DNA of 47,267 bases from Terriglobales bacterium (lineage in GTDB: Bacteria > Acidobacteriota > Terriglobia > Terriglobales > Acidobacteriaceae): contig DASTZZ010000117.1 in NCBI GenBank assembly GCA_035764005.1, positions 1 through 47,267 on the forward strand. Direction: 5' to 3'. Shown piece after piece: positions 33,101-41,813 of this stretch. The translations under genes were made by a program, and so were the position numbers. Each line of letters opens with the position of its first letter. Within the stretch, counting starts at the first letter, position 1. Below the pieces are notes generated by a model. That model made no database searches. It was not told the origin of the DNA and was given only the letters and a program-made list of their open reading frames with translations.

Positions 33101-35569
33101 TCACTCGTGTCTCAACGCCTGCACTGGATTGATCCTGGTCGCTCTGCGGGCAGGCACACCACTCGCCAGCAAGGCCACGAACGCGAGCGTCGCCGCGACC
33201 GCCATGAACGTCACCGGATCGGTTGCTTTAATTCCGAACAGTTGATCTGCCAACACACGCGACAAACCAAACGAGAGCCCGACCGCCAAAACGATCCCAA
33301 CCGCCAGGCCAACAGCGATCAATCGGAACGCCTGTTTGGCAATCATCAGCATCACCTGCTCGCGATCGGCGCCGAGCGCAATCCGAATTCCGATCTCCTG
33401 CGTTCGCTGTGTGACCGAGTACGACATCACTCCGTAAATGCCGATTACGGCCAGAATCAGAGCGAGGCCGGCGAAGGTCATCAACAGTGACATCGAAATT
33501 CGCCGCGATCCCAGCGAATCGGAGACTATTTGATCCATAGTCTCTGTCCCAGCGATTGGCTGATCGGGATCTACATGCATGACTACGCTGCGTACGATGG
33601 ATGTGAGCGAGAGCGGATCGCTGCCGGCGCTTCGCAACATCAACATGCGGTAATTCAATGCGTGCCTGCCTGTGTGCTGCGCGAAGGGAACGTAAATTTC
33701 CATCGGGGTCGCTGCTTCGAGGTTGTCGTGCTTCACGTCGCCAACAACGCCGACAATCGTTAACCACGGAGATTTCTTCAGGTCAGCAGACATCAGCTCT
33801 GGGGGCCCGCCAATTCGAAACTTCCGTCCGATAGGATCTATGCCGCCGAAGTTCCGCCGCGCGAACTCGCGGCTGACCAGAGCCACTGGAAGTGTCGAAT
33901 CGTTGTCCGATTCCAAAAACTGCCGCCCTTCCAAAATGGGAATTTCCATGGCTGTGAAGTAGCCTGGGCTGGCATGGTAAATGCGCGTGCTTGGGATTTC
34001 TCCGGCCGACGGCACAGGCTTGCCTTCGAGCAAGAAATCCGTATCCCATTCATTGCCGCTTAGCGGCATCGGCCAAATGGCGCTCGCGGTCTTCACTCCC
34101 GGCTGGGTGCGCAGGTTGCGAAGGACCTCGTCAAAGAAGACTTCCGTTTGCTCCGGCGTCGAATATTTCTTTTCCGGAAGCGCGATCTCTGCCGTCAACA
34201 CCTGGCGTGAATCAAATCCCGGATCAACATGAAGGACGCGCACGAAGCTGCGAATCAGTAATCCAGCGCCTACCAACACCGCTAGCGACAGCGCAATTTC
34301 CGAGATTACGAGAGCACTCCGCAACCGCTGCTTGCGCATTCCTGCGGAAGAGGTGATTCCTTCTTTTAATGACCCGGCAAACCTCCGAGCGCTCGCTTGC
34401 AGCGCCGGCAGCACTCCAAACAGGACTCCCGTCACGACGGAGATTGTCAGAGTGAAGAGCAGCACAGCAGCGTCAACATGAATCTCCTGCACCCGCGGCA
34501 ACGCATCCGGTGCGGAAGCGACAACGAACTTCACACCCGCAATGGCAAGCGCAATTCCTCCTACTCCTCCGATGAGGGCGAGGAGAACGCTCTCCGTAAG
34601 CAACTGACGAATGATCCGAGAACGTGCAGCACCGAGCGCGGAGCGAATGGCCAACTCCCGCTCGCGCAAACTGGCGCGCGTCAACAAGAGATTCGCGATG
34701 TTTGCGCAGGCAATCAGCAGAACGAAGCCGACCGCGCCGAACAGCATCAGCAGCACCGGACGCGCGCCGCCCACCACGCGGTCCTGCAGTAGTTGTGCGG
34801 CGACGGAGACGTTCTTGTTCGACTGCGGATACTGTTGTTCGAGCGCCGCCGCTATGGCGTCGAGATCAGCTTGAGCTTGCTTAAGGCTGACTCCGGGTTT
34901 CAGCCTGGCAACGCAGTAGATGCCGCCGTGGCTGCTGCGACGATGCGCGTCCTCCTCACCAGCGTGGAGACCCAGCGGAACAAACACATCGTATTCCTGG
35001 TCACGGTAGGTGAAGCCTTGCGGAAGAACGCCGATGATCGTGTAATCCCGATCGTTCATGGTGACCGTTTTTCCGACGATCTGCGGATCCCCGCCGAATC
35101 TCCGCTGCCACAAACCGTAGCCGATGATTGCCGTCGGGGCGGATTGGGCCTGGTCATCGGAGGCCACAAAGTCGCGACCAAGCAGTGGCTTCACTCCCAA
35201 CGTGCCGAAAAATTCGGAGGTTACGTTCCTGCCATGCAAATGCTGCGGCGTGCTTCCACCGCTCAGGATGAAGGCTTCGCCCTGAATCGCCGCCATGCTG
35301 TCGAAGACGTGATTCTGATTGTGATAATCCCGAAACTCAGGATAAGAAAATGACATTCCGGGGCGGTGCTTGAACGCTTCCATCAAGTAGACAAGCCGGC
35401 CGGAGTCTTTATACGGCAGCGGCCGCAGGACGACGGCGTTGACGATGGTGAACATCGCCGCGTTCGCGCCGATGCCGAGTGCGAGAGCAAGCAGCGCGAC
35501 AATGGTGAAGCTGGGGCTATTGCGCAGAGAGCGCAGTGCGTAGCGAAGATCCTGGAAGAGAGTGTCCAT
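33101..35569 (-). CDS. ADOP-family ABC permease 3
   Basis: 822 residues starting MDTLFQDLRYALRSLRNSP; AGGAG lies five bases before the ATG. TM1 (FTIVALLALALGIGANAAMF), the first periplasmic core with PLPYKDSGRLVYLMEAFKH and YPEFRDYHNQNHVFDSMAAI, central TMs (MLFGAVGFVLLIACANIANL), the conserved cytosolic loop RERELAIRSALGAARSRII, and a second MacB-like half from about 415. It ends GVPARRATRINPVQALRHE, where the last residues deviate slightly from the RYE seen in the others. It has no ATPase domain. Substrate unknown. Confidence 0.9.
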   Translation of the reverse strand: MDTLFQDLRYALRSLRNSPSFTIVALLALALGIGANAAMFTIVNAVVLRPLPYKDSGRLVYLMEAFKHRPGMSFSYPEFRDYHNQNHVFDSMAAIQGEAFILSGGSTPQHLHGRNVTSEFFGTLGVKPLLGRDFVASDDQAQSAPTAIIGYGLWQRRFGGDPQIVGKTVTMNDRDYTIIGVLPQGFTYRDQEYDVFVPLGLHAGEEDAHRRSSHGGIYCVARLKPGVSLKQAQADLDAIAAALEQQYPQSNKNVSVAAQLLQDRVVGGARPVLLMLFGAVGFVLLIACANIANLLLTRASLRERELAIRSALGAARSRIIRQLLTESVLLALIGGVGGIALAIAGVKFVVASAPDALPRVQEIHVDAAVLLFTLTISVVTGVLFGVLPALQASARRFAGSLKEGITSSAGMRKQRLRSALVISEIALSLAVLVGAGLLIRSFVRVLHVDPGFDSRQVLTAEIALPEKKYSTPEQTEVFFDEVLRNLRTQPGVKTASAIWPMPLSGNEWDTDFLLEGKPVPSAGEIPSTRIYHASPGYFTAMEIPILEGRQFLESDNDSTLPVALVSREFARRNFGGIDPIGRKFRIGGPPELMSADLKKSPWLTIVGVVGDVKHDNLEAATPMEIYVPFAQHTGRHALNYRMLMLRSAGSDPLSLTSIVRSVVMHVDPDQPIAGTETMDQIVSDSLGSRRISMSLLMTFAGLALILAVIGIYGVMSYSVTQRTQEIGIRIALGADREQVMLMIAKQAFRLIAVGLAVGIVLAVGLSFGLSRVLADQLFGIKATDPVTFMAVAATLAFVALLASGVPARRATRINPVQALRHE

Positions 35570-35583
35570 GTCGTCTCCTATGT

Positions 35584-35702
35584 GTCATTCCGAGCGGAGC
35601 CTCTCCCGCATTTTGGGAGAGGCGGAGAGAGGAATCTCTACTTTCACCAGACACGTAAGGGGTTGCGAGTCCGTAGGGATTCCTCACTTCGTTCGGAATG
35701 AC
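35584..35702. repeat. GTCATTCCGA repeat, copy 3
   Basis: It begins GTCATTCCGAGCGGAGCCTC and ends CACTTCGTTCGGAATGAC. An inner stem GCCTCTCCC/GGGAGAGGC surrounds GCATTTT. It starts 15 bases upstream of the ADOP 3 ATG and ends 16 bases before the stop codon of ADOP 4 (35718). Confidence 0.92.
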
Positions 35703-35717
35703 AAAAAAAGGCAAAAC

Positions 35718-38171
35718 CTACTCGTACCTCAGCGCCACCATCGGATCCACGTGCGACGCGCGTAGCGCCGGCACGTAGCACGAGGCCATCGTCACCAGGA
35801 ACAACAGCACCGGCACAATGAAAAATGTTGCCGCGTTCGGATCGCCAAGCCCCACGAATCCTGCAGTCAAGATTCGTGCCACCGCTATGCTGACGAGGCC
35901 TCCGATACATATCCCGGCCAGAGATAGCGCGAGTCCCTGGCGCAGCACCATACCGAGCACATCGCTTCGGCGCGCTCCAATGGCCATACGAATGCCGATT
36001 TCTCGGGTGCGGCGCGCGACCGAATACGCGATGAGCCCGTATAGACCGATCACGGAGAGCGTCAGACCCACGCCTCCCATTACCGCGACCATCTCCACCA
36101 CCAAACGTATGTTGGCAATCGCGCGGACCTGATAAAAGTCACGCATCGTGCGCACGTTAAACACCGGCTGGTCGGGGTCGAGGGCGTGTACCATTTCCCG
36201 CAACGGCGCGGCTAAAGAAGCCGGGTCGCCGTACGTGTATGTAAATACAGACATCGACTGTCGGGGATTCTGCGCGAACGGCAAATAAACAAACGAGGTT
36301 GGCGGCTCGCCGCCCCAGAGATACTTTCCCGTTTTGGCGACTCCAACCACCTGCATCCATTCATTCTTCTTGGTGTTAAGGCGCAACCGCTTTCCGATCG
36401 CATCCTGGCCGGGCCAGTACGTCTTGGCAAACTGCTCGTTCACGATCGCCACCAGGGGCGCGCCTTCTTTATCCAGTGCGGTGAATGCGCGTCCTCGAAC
36501 AATCGGCGTCTGCATGACATCGAAGTAGTTCTCATCAACAACGCTGTCGAAGACGGCGGTCGCCACCTGGCCTTTGGGAAATACGTGCCCTTCAGGGGCA
36601 AAGTTGTCCATGTTCACATTCGACGAGAGAGGTACCGAACTGGCGAGAGCGACTCCCCGGACGCCTGGCAGCGCCTGAGCCTTCTCGACAAGGTTGTAAT
36701 AGAAATCGTGGGTCTGCTGCGGCGTGTAACGACCGAATGAAGTATCGAACCCCATCGTCAAAACGTGGTCGATGCGAAACCCGGGATCCACCACACGTAT
36801 GTGGCGAAATCCACCCAGGAGCATACCTGCAGCTACGAGGAGAATCATCGACATGGCGATCTGCGCGATGACCAGCGCATTACGACCGGTGAGGCGGCGC
36901 AACGTCGGCTGACCCGATTCGGCATTCTTCAGTGCCGGTACCAAATCGGGCTTCGAGCTTTGCCACGCTGGAGCGAGACCAAAGACGATCGCGCTGACAA
37001 TCGCGCAAAGCAAAGCGAAGAGCAGTACGCGAGTATCCAGCTGTGGAGTGATGCTGATCGGAAGATCCGTCGGTATCTGAAGCGTCTGGAAGACGCGAAT
37101 GGCGGCGTAAGCAAAGCCGAGGCCTACGATCGCTCCGATAAAAGCCAGCAGCAGACTTTCCGTGAGCAGTTGGCGAACAAGTCTTGCGCGAGTCACGCCC
37201 AGAGCCGTGCGGATTGCGATTTCGCGGGTGCGTCCGCGAGCGCGACCGAGCAGGAGGTTCGCGACGTTTGCGCAGGCAATGATCAGGACTACTCCCACTA
37301 GTGCCAGCAGGAGCGCGACGAGACGGGCATCTTCCGTGTCCTGCACCACGCGCGCCTGAAGTTCTGTCCGGAGTCTGACGATGCGACCGCGATCAGTCGC
37401 GGTATGCAGCGGCTCCAGCCCTTTCCATATGCTCGTGAGCTCCGTCTGCGCCTGTTCGAGACTGACGCCAGGTTTAAGGCGGCCCTTTACGCTGAAGCCG
37501 TGATTGCTGCGATCCTCGATTCGATTGTCGGGGCTGGCAGTCAAGCGCTGTGACATCGCCGCCGGAATGTACAGATTGGGACGAACATACTGGTCAACTC
37601 CGGTGAAGCTCTCAGGAGCGATCCCGACAACGTTGAAATCGAAACCGTTGATGCGCACTGTGCGCCCGAGAATAGAGGGATCGGCGCCGAACTCGGTGCG
37701 CCAGAAGTCATATGCAAGCACCGCGACCGGATGCTGTCCGGAAACAGCGCCTTCCTCCGGCAGAAAACCACGGCCCAGCGTCGGCTGAACTCCGAGTACC
37801 TGGAAAAAGTTGTCGCTCACCAGCAGCGCGCCACGTAGATGAGCATCGTCCCTGGTTGATTTGGCTACGCTGACGCCGGTGAAATCGAATGCCGCCATGC
37901 CGTCGAAAGAACGAGCCTTGTCGCGAAAGTCGCGATAGTCGGGATACGAAACTCCGCCCATCGTCTCCGCATCAAGATCGGTGCTGATGGTAAGCACCGA
38001 GCCTGGCTGATAGACCGGCAACGGACGCAAAAGCAGCGCGTCGGCCAAACTGAAGATCGCGCTATTCGCGCCAATACCGAGCGCGATAGATAGCACCGCG
38101 ATAACAGTGAAACCCGGCGTCTTCAGCAGCGTGCGGAAGCTGTAGGCGATGTCTTGGAGGAATTGATCCAT
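35718..38171 (-). CDS. ADOP-family ABC permease 4
   Basis: 817 residues starting MDQFLQDIAYSFRTLLKTP, with AAGGA nine bases upstream. This is the most divergent start of the five. TM1 (FTVIAVLSIALGIGANSAIF), the first periplasmic core (PLPVYQPGSVLTISTDLDAE, SYPDYRDFRDKARSFDGMAA), central TMs (LLLALVGVVLIIACANVANL), the loop GRTREIAIRTALGVTRARLV, a second half from about 410 (ALVIAQIAMSMILLVAAGML), and C-terminal TMs. The end PALRASHVDPMVALRYE keeps the family signature. It is the fourth permease counted from the cluster's 3' end. Substrate unknown. Confidence 0.9.
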   Translation of the reverse strand: MDQFLQDIAYSFRTLLKTPGFTVIAVLSIALGIGANSAIFSLADALLLRPLPVYQPGSVLTISTDLDAETMGGVSYPDYRDFRDKARSFDGMAAFDFTGVSVAKSTRDDAHLRGALLVSDNFFQVLGVQPTLGRGFLPEEGAVSGQHPVAVLAYDFWRTEFGADPSILGRTVRINGFDFNVVGIAPESFTGVDQYVRPNLYIPAAMSQRLTASPDNRIEDRSNHGFSVKGRLKPGVSLEQAQTELTSIWKGLEPLHTATDRGRIVRLRTELQARVVQDTEDARLVALLLALVGVVLIIACANVANLLLGRARGRTREIAIRTALGVTRARLVRQLLTESLLLAFIGAIVGLGFAYAAIRVFQTLQIPTDLPISITPQLDTRVLLFALLCAIVSAIVFGLAPAWQSSKPDLVPALKNAESGQPTLRRLTGRNALVIAQIAMSMILLVAAGMLLGGFRHIRVVDPGFRIDHVLTMGFDTSFGRYTPQQTHDFYYNLVEKAQALPGVRGVALASSVPLSSNVNMDNFAPEGHVFPKGQVATAVFDSVVDENYFDVMQTPIVRGRAFTALDKEGAPLVAIVNEQFAKTYWPGQDAIGKRLRLNTKKNEWMQVVGVAKTGKYLWGGEPPTSFVYLPFAQNPRQSMSVFTYTYGDPASLAAPLREMVHALDPDQPVFNVRTMRDFYQVRAIANIRLVVEMVAVMGGVGLTLSVIGLYGLIAYSVARRTREIGIRMAIGARRSDVLGMVLRQGLALSLAGICIGGLVSIAVARILTAGFVGLGDPNAATFFIVPVLLFLVTMASCYVPALRASHVDPMVALRYE

Positions 38172-38188
38172 TGTTGTTTTCCTTGTAT

Positions 38189-38308
38189 GTCATTCCGAGC
38201 GGAGCCTCTCCCGGTGTTTGGGAGAGGCGGAGAGAGAAATCCCTACTTTTCGCCATGGACAGAGAATTCCCTCAGTCCGTAGGGATTCCTCACTTCGTTC
38301 GGAATGAC
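38189..38308. repeat. GTCATTCCGA repeat, copy 4
   Basis: It is nearly identical to copy 3 in its outer parts (GTCATTCCGAGCGGAGCCTC at the left, GGGATTCCTCACTTCGTTCG at the right) and differs in the middle. It starts 18 bases upstream of the ADOP 4 ATG. Confidence 0.92.
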
Positions 38309-38320
38309 AGAAAACAGATC

Positions 38321-40759
38321 TCACTCGTACCTCAGCGCAACCAGCGGATCGACCTTCATCGCGCTTCGGGCCGGCAGATACGCAGCTAGCAGCGCAACGA
38401 GCATGAGCACGATCGCTGCTGCGGCGAACGTGGGCACGTCGAGCGGCTTCACACCGAACAGCAGGCTGCTCAGTGCTCGTGTGCTGGCGAGCGCTGCTAC
38501 AAGCCCGATACCGAGTCCAATTGCCACCAGCGCCATTGCCTGGCGAATCACCAACCCGAGAACTTCTGCCCGATCTGCACCTAGCGCAATGCGGATTCCG
38601 AATTCCTGTGTGCGCTCGCGAACGGAGTATGAGATCACTCCGTACGCGCCGATCGCAGCGAGCAGGACTGCGAGTGCGCCGAAGACGCTGAGCAGCACAG
38701 TGAAGAAGCGCGGCTGCGCGATGTTGTCTTGCATCAACTGCTGCATCGTCGCGATGTCGGATACGGCTTGCTCTTTATCGACGGACCAGATCGCCTGGCG
38801 GATCGTCGGAATCAGCGTTAGCGGGTCTTCATTGGTGCGAATAAACAGGTTCAGGCTGCTGCGCGGCGAGATGCGTTCGGGGACGTAGACAGTGTCGCGC
38901 GCCTGATTGGCGAGACCTTCGTTGTGCACGTCGGCGGCTACTCCGATCACCTGGCATGGCGTGGTGCCGAGGTACAAAATCTTGTCGAGCGCGCTCTCCG
39001 ATCCCCAGACTTTCTTCTGCAGACTCTCATTCACCATCAACTGGCAGTCCTGGCGGGTTTCGTCTTGCCTGGAAAATGCCCGTCCGGCGCGAATCGGAAC
39101 CTGCAGCGCCTCGAAATATCCGGGCGTGACAATGAACACGCCCGCGCCAGGACGAATCGATCCGCGATCCTTGAATGGCGCGAGATCGAACTCATATGGC
39201 TCGCCTCCACCGTTTAGCGGAACAGTCTTGCTGCCGCCCACGGCAACTACCCCGGGAACTTCGGCGACTCGATCGAGCATGTTGTTGCGGTATTGAATGT
39301 CGGCTCGATCCTTCCGCGAGAGTCCCGTGGGAACTGTGAGATGAACTCGCAACACCCGATCAGAGTTGAATCCGGGATCGACGTTGACCAGGTGATAGAG
39401 GCTGTTCAGCAAAAGGCCGGAGGCGACCAGCAGCATGGCTGCCAAAGCGGTCTCGCCTATCACGAGCAGCTCGCGCATGCCTTTGTGCTGGCGTCCGGAG
39501 CTCGAACCCCGAGCGCCTTCTTTCAGGGCGTCGACGATGTTCACCGAAGATGAACGCCATGCCGGCATCAGTCCGAAGATCGGCCAGATGATCAATGCCG
39601 CAGCAACTGCAAAGGCAATGACCACCGGATTGATGCTGACTTGATTCGCGTGCGGAATCGTGCCCGCGCTCATGGCCACGAGCACCTGCAGCATTCCGTA
39701 TCCCAGAAGCAATCCGGCGGCGCTGCCGAGGAGAGCGAGGAGCAGGCTTTCGGTCAGCAACTGGCGCACGAGTCGTACACGCTCAGCGCCGAAGGCACTG
39801 CGCACGGCGATCTCGCGGGTGCGTGACGTGCCGCGCGCCAGGAGGAGATTCGCGATGTTGGCGCAAGCGATCAGCAGAACCAGCGCGACGGCTCCGAACA
39901 GAATGAGCAGAGCCGGGCGGACGCTGCCTACGATCGAATCGCGCAGAGAGACTACCGTCGACGATCCCCACCCGCTGTTCGTGACCGGGTAAGCCGTTTC
40001 AAGCTGCTTCAGCTTCAGCGAAGTTTCATTGTGGGCTTGCTGAACTGTGACGCCCGGCTTCAGCCTGCCAATGACGTTCATCCAGCGAATGCCGCGGCGG
40101 TGTGGGACCATATCGTCGGTTTCGAGCGAAATTGGAGCCCAGGCTTCGACTTGCGGCGACGGATAGTCGAACGATGGCGGCATTACGCCGACAATCGTGT
40201 AGGTCATGCGGTTCGACGTGATCCGGTCAGCCGTGACTTTTCTGCCGACGATGTTCGGATCTTTCCCGAACTGGCGCTCCCACAGCCCATAAGACAGCAC
40301 GAGTTGGGCGTTTTGGCCTTTTACATCGTCGCTCGGCTGCAGTGTGCGTCCCAATTCGGCACTCATCTGCAGAGTTGAGAAGAAGTCACCGGAGACGTAA
40401 GCAGTGGAGAGATAGTGCGGTTCTCCTACATCGAGTAACGTTCCGCCGGAGTTGCCGGGAAAGAACGCAAACGAAGCAAAGCTCTCAAAGACAGTTTGCG
40501 ATTGCTTCAGATCATCGACATCCTGCGGAGAGAAAACGCCGTGAAGCTCACCGCTCTCGCGGTTGGCGTCGTAGATGCGCACAAGCTGGTCAGCATCGGG
40601 GTATGGCAGCGGGCGCAGAAGCAGCGCATGAATCACGCTGAAGACGGCGGTGTTAGCGCCAACGCCGAGAGCGAGTGTCAGGATTGCAACGGCGCTGAAG
40701 CCTGGGTACTTGGCAAGCTGGCGAACGGCGTAGCGGATGTCTTGGAAGACCGTTTCCAT
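38321..40759 (-). CDS. ADOP-family ABC permease 5
   Basis: 812 residues from METVFQDIRYAVRQLAKYP at 40759. A longer frame reaching 40840 is rejected because its extra 27 residues (including GIPRCARNDTN) are just the translated GTCATTCCGA repeat. TM1 (FSAVAILTLALGVGANTAVF), first core (PLPYPDADQLVRIYDANRES), central TMs (LLILFGAVALVLLIACANIA), the loop RTREIAVRSAFGAERVRLV, second half from about 400, C-terminal TMs, and the end PARSAMKVDPLVALRYE. It is the permease closest to the ATPase gene and has only a weak ribosome site, because the repeat nearly touches the start codon. Confidence 0.9.
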   Translation of the reverse strand: METVFQDIRYAVRQLAKYPGFSAVAILTLALGVGANTAVFSVIHALLLRPLPYPDADQLVRIYDANRESGELHGVFSPQDVDDLKQSQTVFESFASFAFFPGNSGGTLLDVGEPHYLSTAYVSGDFFSTLQMSAELGRTLQPSDDVKGQNAQLVLSYGLWERQFGKDPNIVGRKVTADRITSNRMTYTIVGVMPPSFDYPSPQVEAWAPISLETDDMVPHRRGIRWMNVIGRLKPGVTVQQAHNETSLKLKQLETAYPVTNSGWGSSTVVSLRDSIVGSVRPALLILFGAVALVLLIACANIANLLLARGTSRTREIAVRSAFGAERVRLVRQLLTESLLLALLGSAAGLLLGYGMLQVLVAMSAGTIPHANQVSINPVVIAFAVAAALIIWPIFGLMPAWRSSSVNIVDALKEGARGSSSGRQHKGMRELLVIGETALAAMLLVASGLLLNSLYHLVNVDPGFNSDRVLRVHLTVPTGLSRKDRADIQYRNNMLDRVAEVPGVVAVGGSKTVPLNGGGEPYEFDLAPFKDRGSIRPGAGVFIVTPGYFEALQVPIRAGRAFSRQDETRQDCQLMVNESLQKKVWGSESALDKILYLGTTPCQVIGVAADVHNEGLANQARDTVYVPERISPRSSLNLFIRTNEDPLTLIPTIRQAIWSVDKEQAVSDIATMQQLMQDNIAQPRFFTVLLSVFGALAVLLAAIGAYGVISYSVRERTQEFGIRIALGADRAEVLGLVIRQAMALVAIGLGIGLVAALASTRALSSLLFGVKPLDVPTFAAAAIVLMLVALLAAYLPARSAMKVDPLVALRYE

Positions 40760-40768
40760 TTCGTTGGT

Positions 40769-40890
40769 GTCATTCCGAGCGCAGCGAGGAATCCCTACTA
40801 CGTCCAGCTCGACGCCCCTGCGAAGGCGACGAACTCGCAAACCCTAGACACACTCCGACCGTAGGGATTCCTCACTTCGTTCGGAATGAC
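40769..40890. repeat. GTCATTCCGA repeat, copy 5
   Basis: It begins GTCATTCCGAGCGCAGCGAG and ends CACTTCGTTCGGAATGAC. It occupies almost the whole junction between the ATPase gene and ADOP 5; only nine bases separate it from the ADOP 5 ATG. Confidence 0.92.
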
Positions 40891-40901
40891 AGGAAAACCG
40901 C

Positions 40902-41606
40902 TTAGACCGCAGTGACGCTTTCTTCGACTACCTTGCCGTCGAAGAGGTGAATCGTGCGCTCGGCGTGGCGGGCGAAGCGCTCATCGTGCGTCACCATGCA
41001 GATGGTTGCGCCTTCGCGGTGCAGCTGTTGCAGAAGTTCCATCACCGCTTCACCATTTCGGGAATCGAGGTTTCCGGTTGGCTCGTCCGCCAGCAGGATC
41101 GACGGCTTACCTGCCAACGCGCGAGCTACAGCGACACGCTGTTGCTGACCGCCGGAGAGCTGTGAAGGATAGTGGCGCATGCGGTGCGACATCCCGACCT
41201 TTTCGAGAGCACCGTGGACGCGCTCCTTGCGCTCGGCGCCGCCCATCTTGCGATAGGTGAGCGGCAGCTCGACGTTCTCATAGACGGTGAGATCGCCGAT
41301 CAGGTTGAAGCTTTGGAAGATGAAGCCAATCTCCTGATTGCGGATGCGCGCGCGGTCGGCGAAGTCGAGGCTCTGCACCGGCTTGCTGTTCAGGATGTAG
41401 GTGCCGTCAGTCGGCGTGTCGAGGAGGCCGATAATCGACAGCAGCGTCGACTTGCCGCAGCCCGAAGGGCCGGCCATCGAGACATACTCGCCTTCGCGGA
41501 TCTCGAGGTGAATGCCAGAGAGCGCGTGGGTTTCAACTTCGTCGGTGTAGAAGATCTTGGTGACGTTCTCCAGCGTGATCAGCGGACGGCCGTTCGGTGT
41601 TGCCAT
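40902..41606 (-). CDS. ABC transporter ATP-binding protein, MacB/LolD type
   Basis: 234 residues from the ATG at 41606, chosen because GAGGAG lies just upstream and PLITLENVTKIFYTDEVET is a normal start for the family. A 49-residue extension to 41753 comes from repeat DNA. Walker A is GPSGCGKST, the Q-loop is in FIFQSFNLIGDLTVYENVEL, the signature is LSGGQQQRVAVARAL, Walker B is ILLADEPTGNLD, and the H-loop is in ICMVTHDERFARHAE. YTDEVETHALSGIHLEIREGE is typical of MacB and LolD, which drive mechanotransmission-type export rather than classic import. It lies between the adaptor and permease genes on the same strand and is probably the shared motor of the ADOP permeases. Confidence 0.93.
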   Translation of the reverse strand: MATPNGRPLITLENVTKIFYTDEVETHALSGIHLEIREGEYVSMAGPSGCGKSTLLSIIGLLDTPTDGTYILNSKPVQSLDFADRARIRNQEIGFIFQSFNLIGDLTVYENVELPLTYRKMGGAERKERVHGALEKVGMSHRMRHYPSQLSGGQQQRVAVARALAGKPSILLADEPTGNLDSRNGEAVMELLQQLHREGATICMVTHDERFARHAERTIHLFDGKVVEESVTAV

Positions 41607-41620
41607 GTATTCTCCTCGGG

Positions 41621-41813
41621 TGAGCTGCGAAGCCACGGAGCCGCGAAGCTTCGAAGCTTGTTTTTTGCCGTTCGACCGCGTCTTGCCGAAAAGTGACTTG
41701 CGGTCGTTTTCAGAAACTTTGCTAGAACTTTGAATACTCAAATACGTAAACAAAGTTACAGGCCTGAAATACTCAAGCTTCGAAGCTCCGTGGCTTCGCG
41801 GCTTCGAAGCTAC
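41621..41813. repeat. GAAGC-rich inverted repeat pair between adaptor and ATPase genes
   Basis: GAGCTGCGAAGCCACGGAGC continuing to about 41660 and its inverse-like partner at about 41775-41813 (GCTTCGAAGCTCCGTGGCTT) flank 115 bases. The arms share AAGCTTCGAAGC and CCACGGAG elements in shuffled order. A related stretch lies in the coding start of the Ig-like lipoprotein gene (12343-12383). Confidence 0.7.

Noticed and set aside
40760-40840. 27-residue N-terminal extension of ADOP 5
   Set aside because: It translates the GTCATTCCGA repeat; the paralogues all start at the METVFQD-type position.
41607-41753. 49-residue N-terminal extension of the ABC ATPase
   Set aside because: It is encoded largely by repeat DNA; a good ribosome site precedes the internal ATG at 41606.
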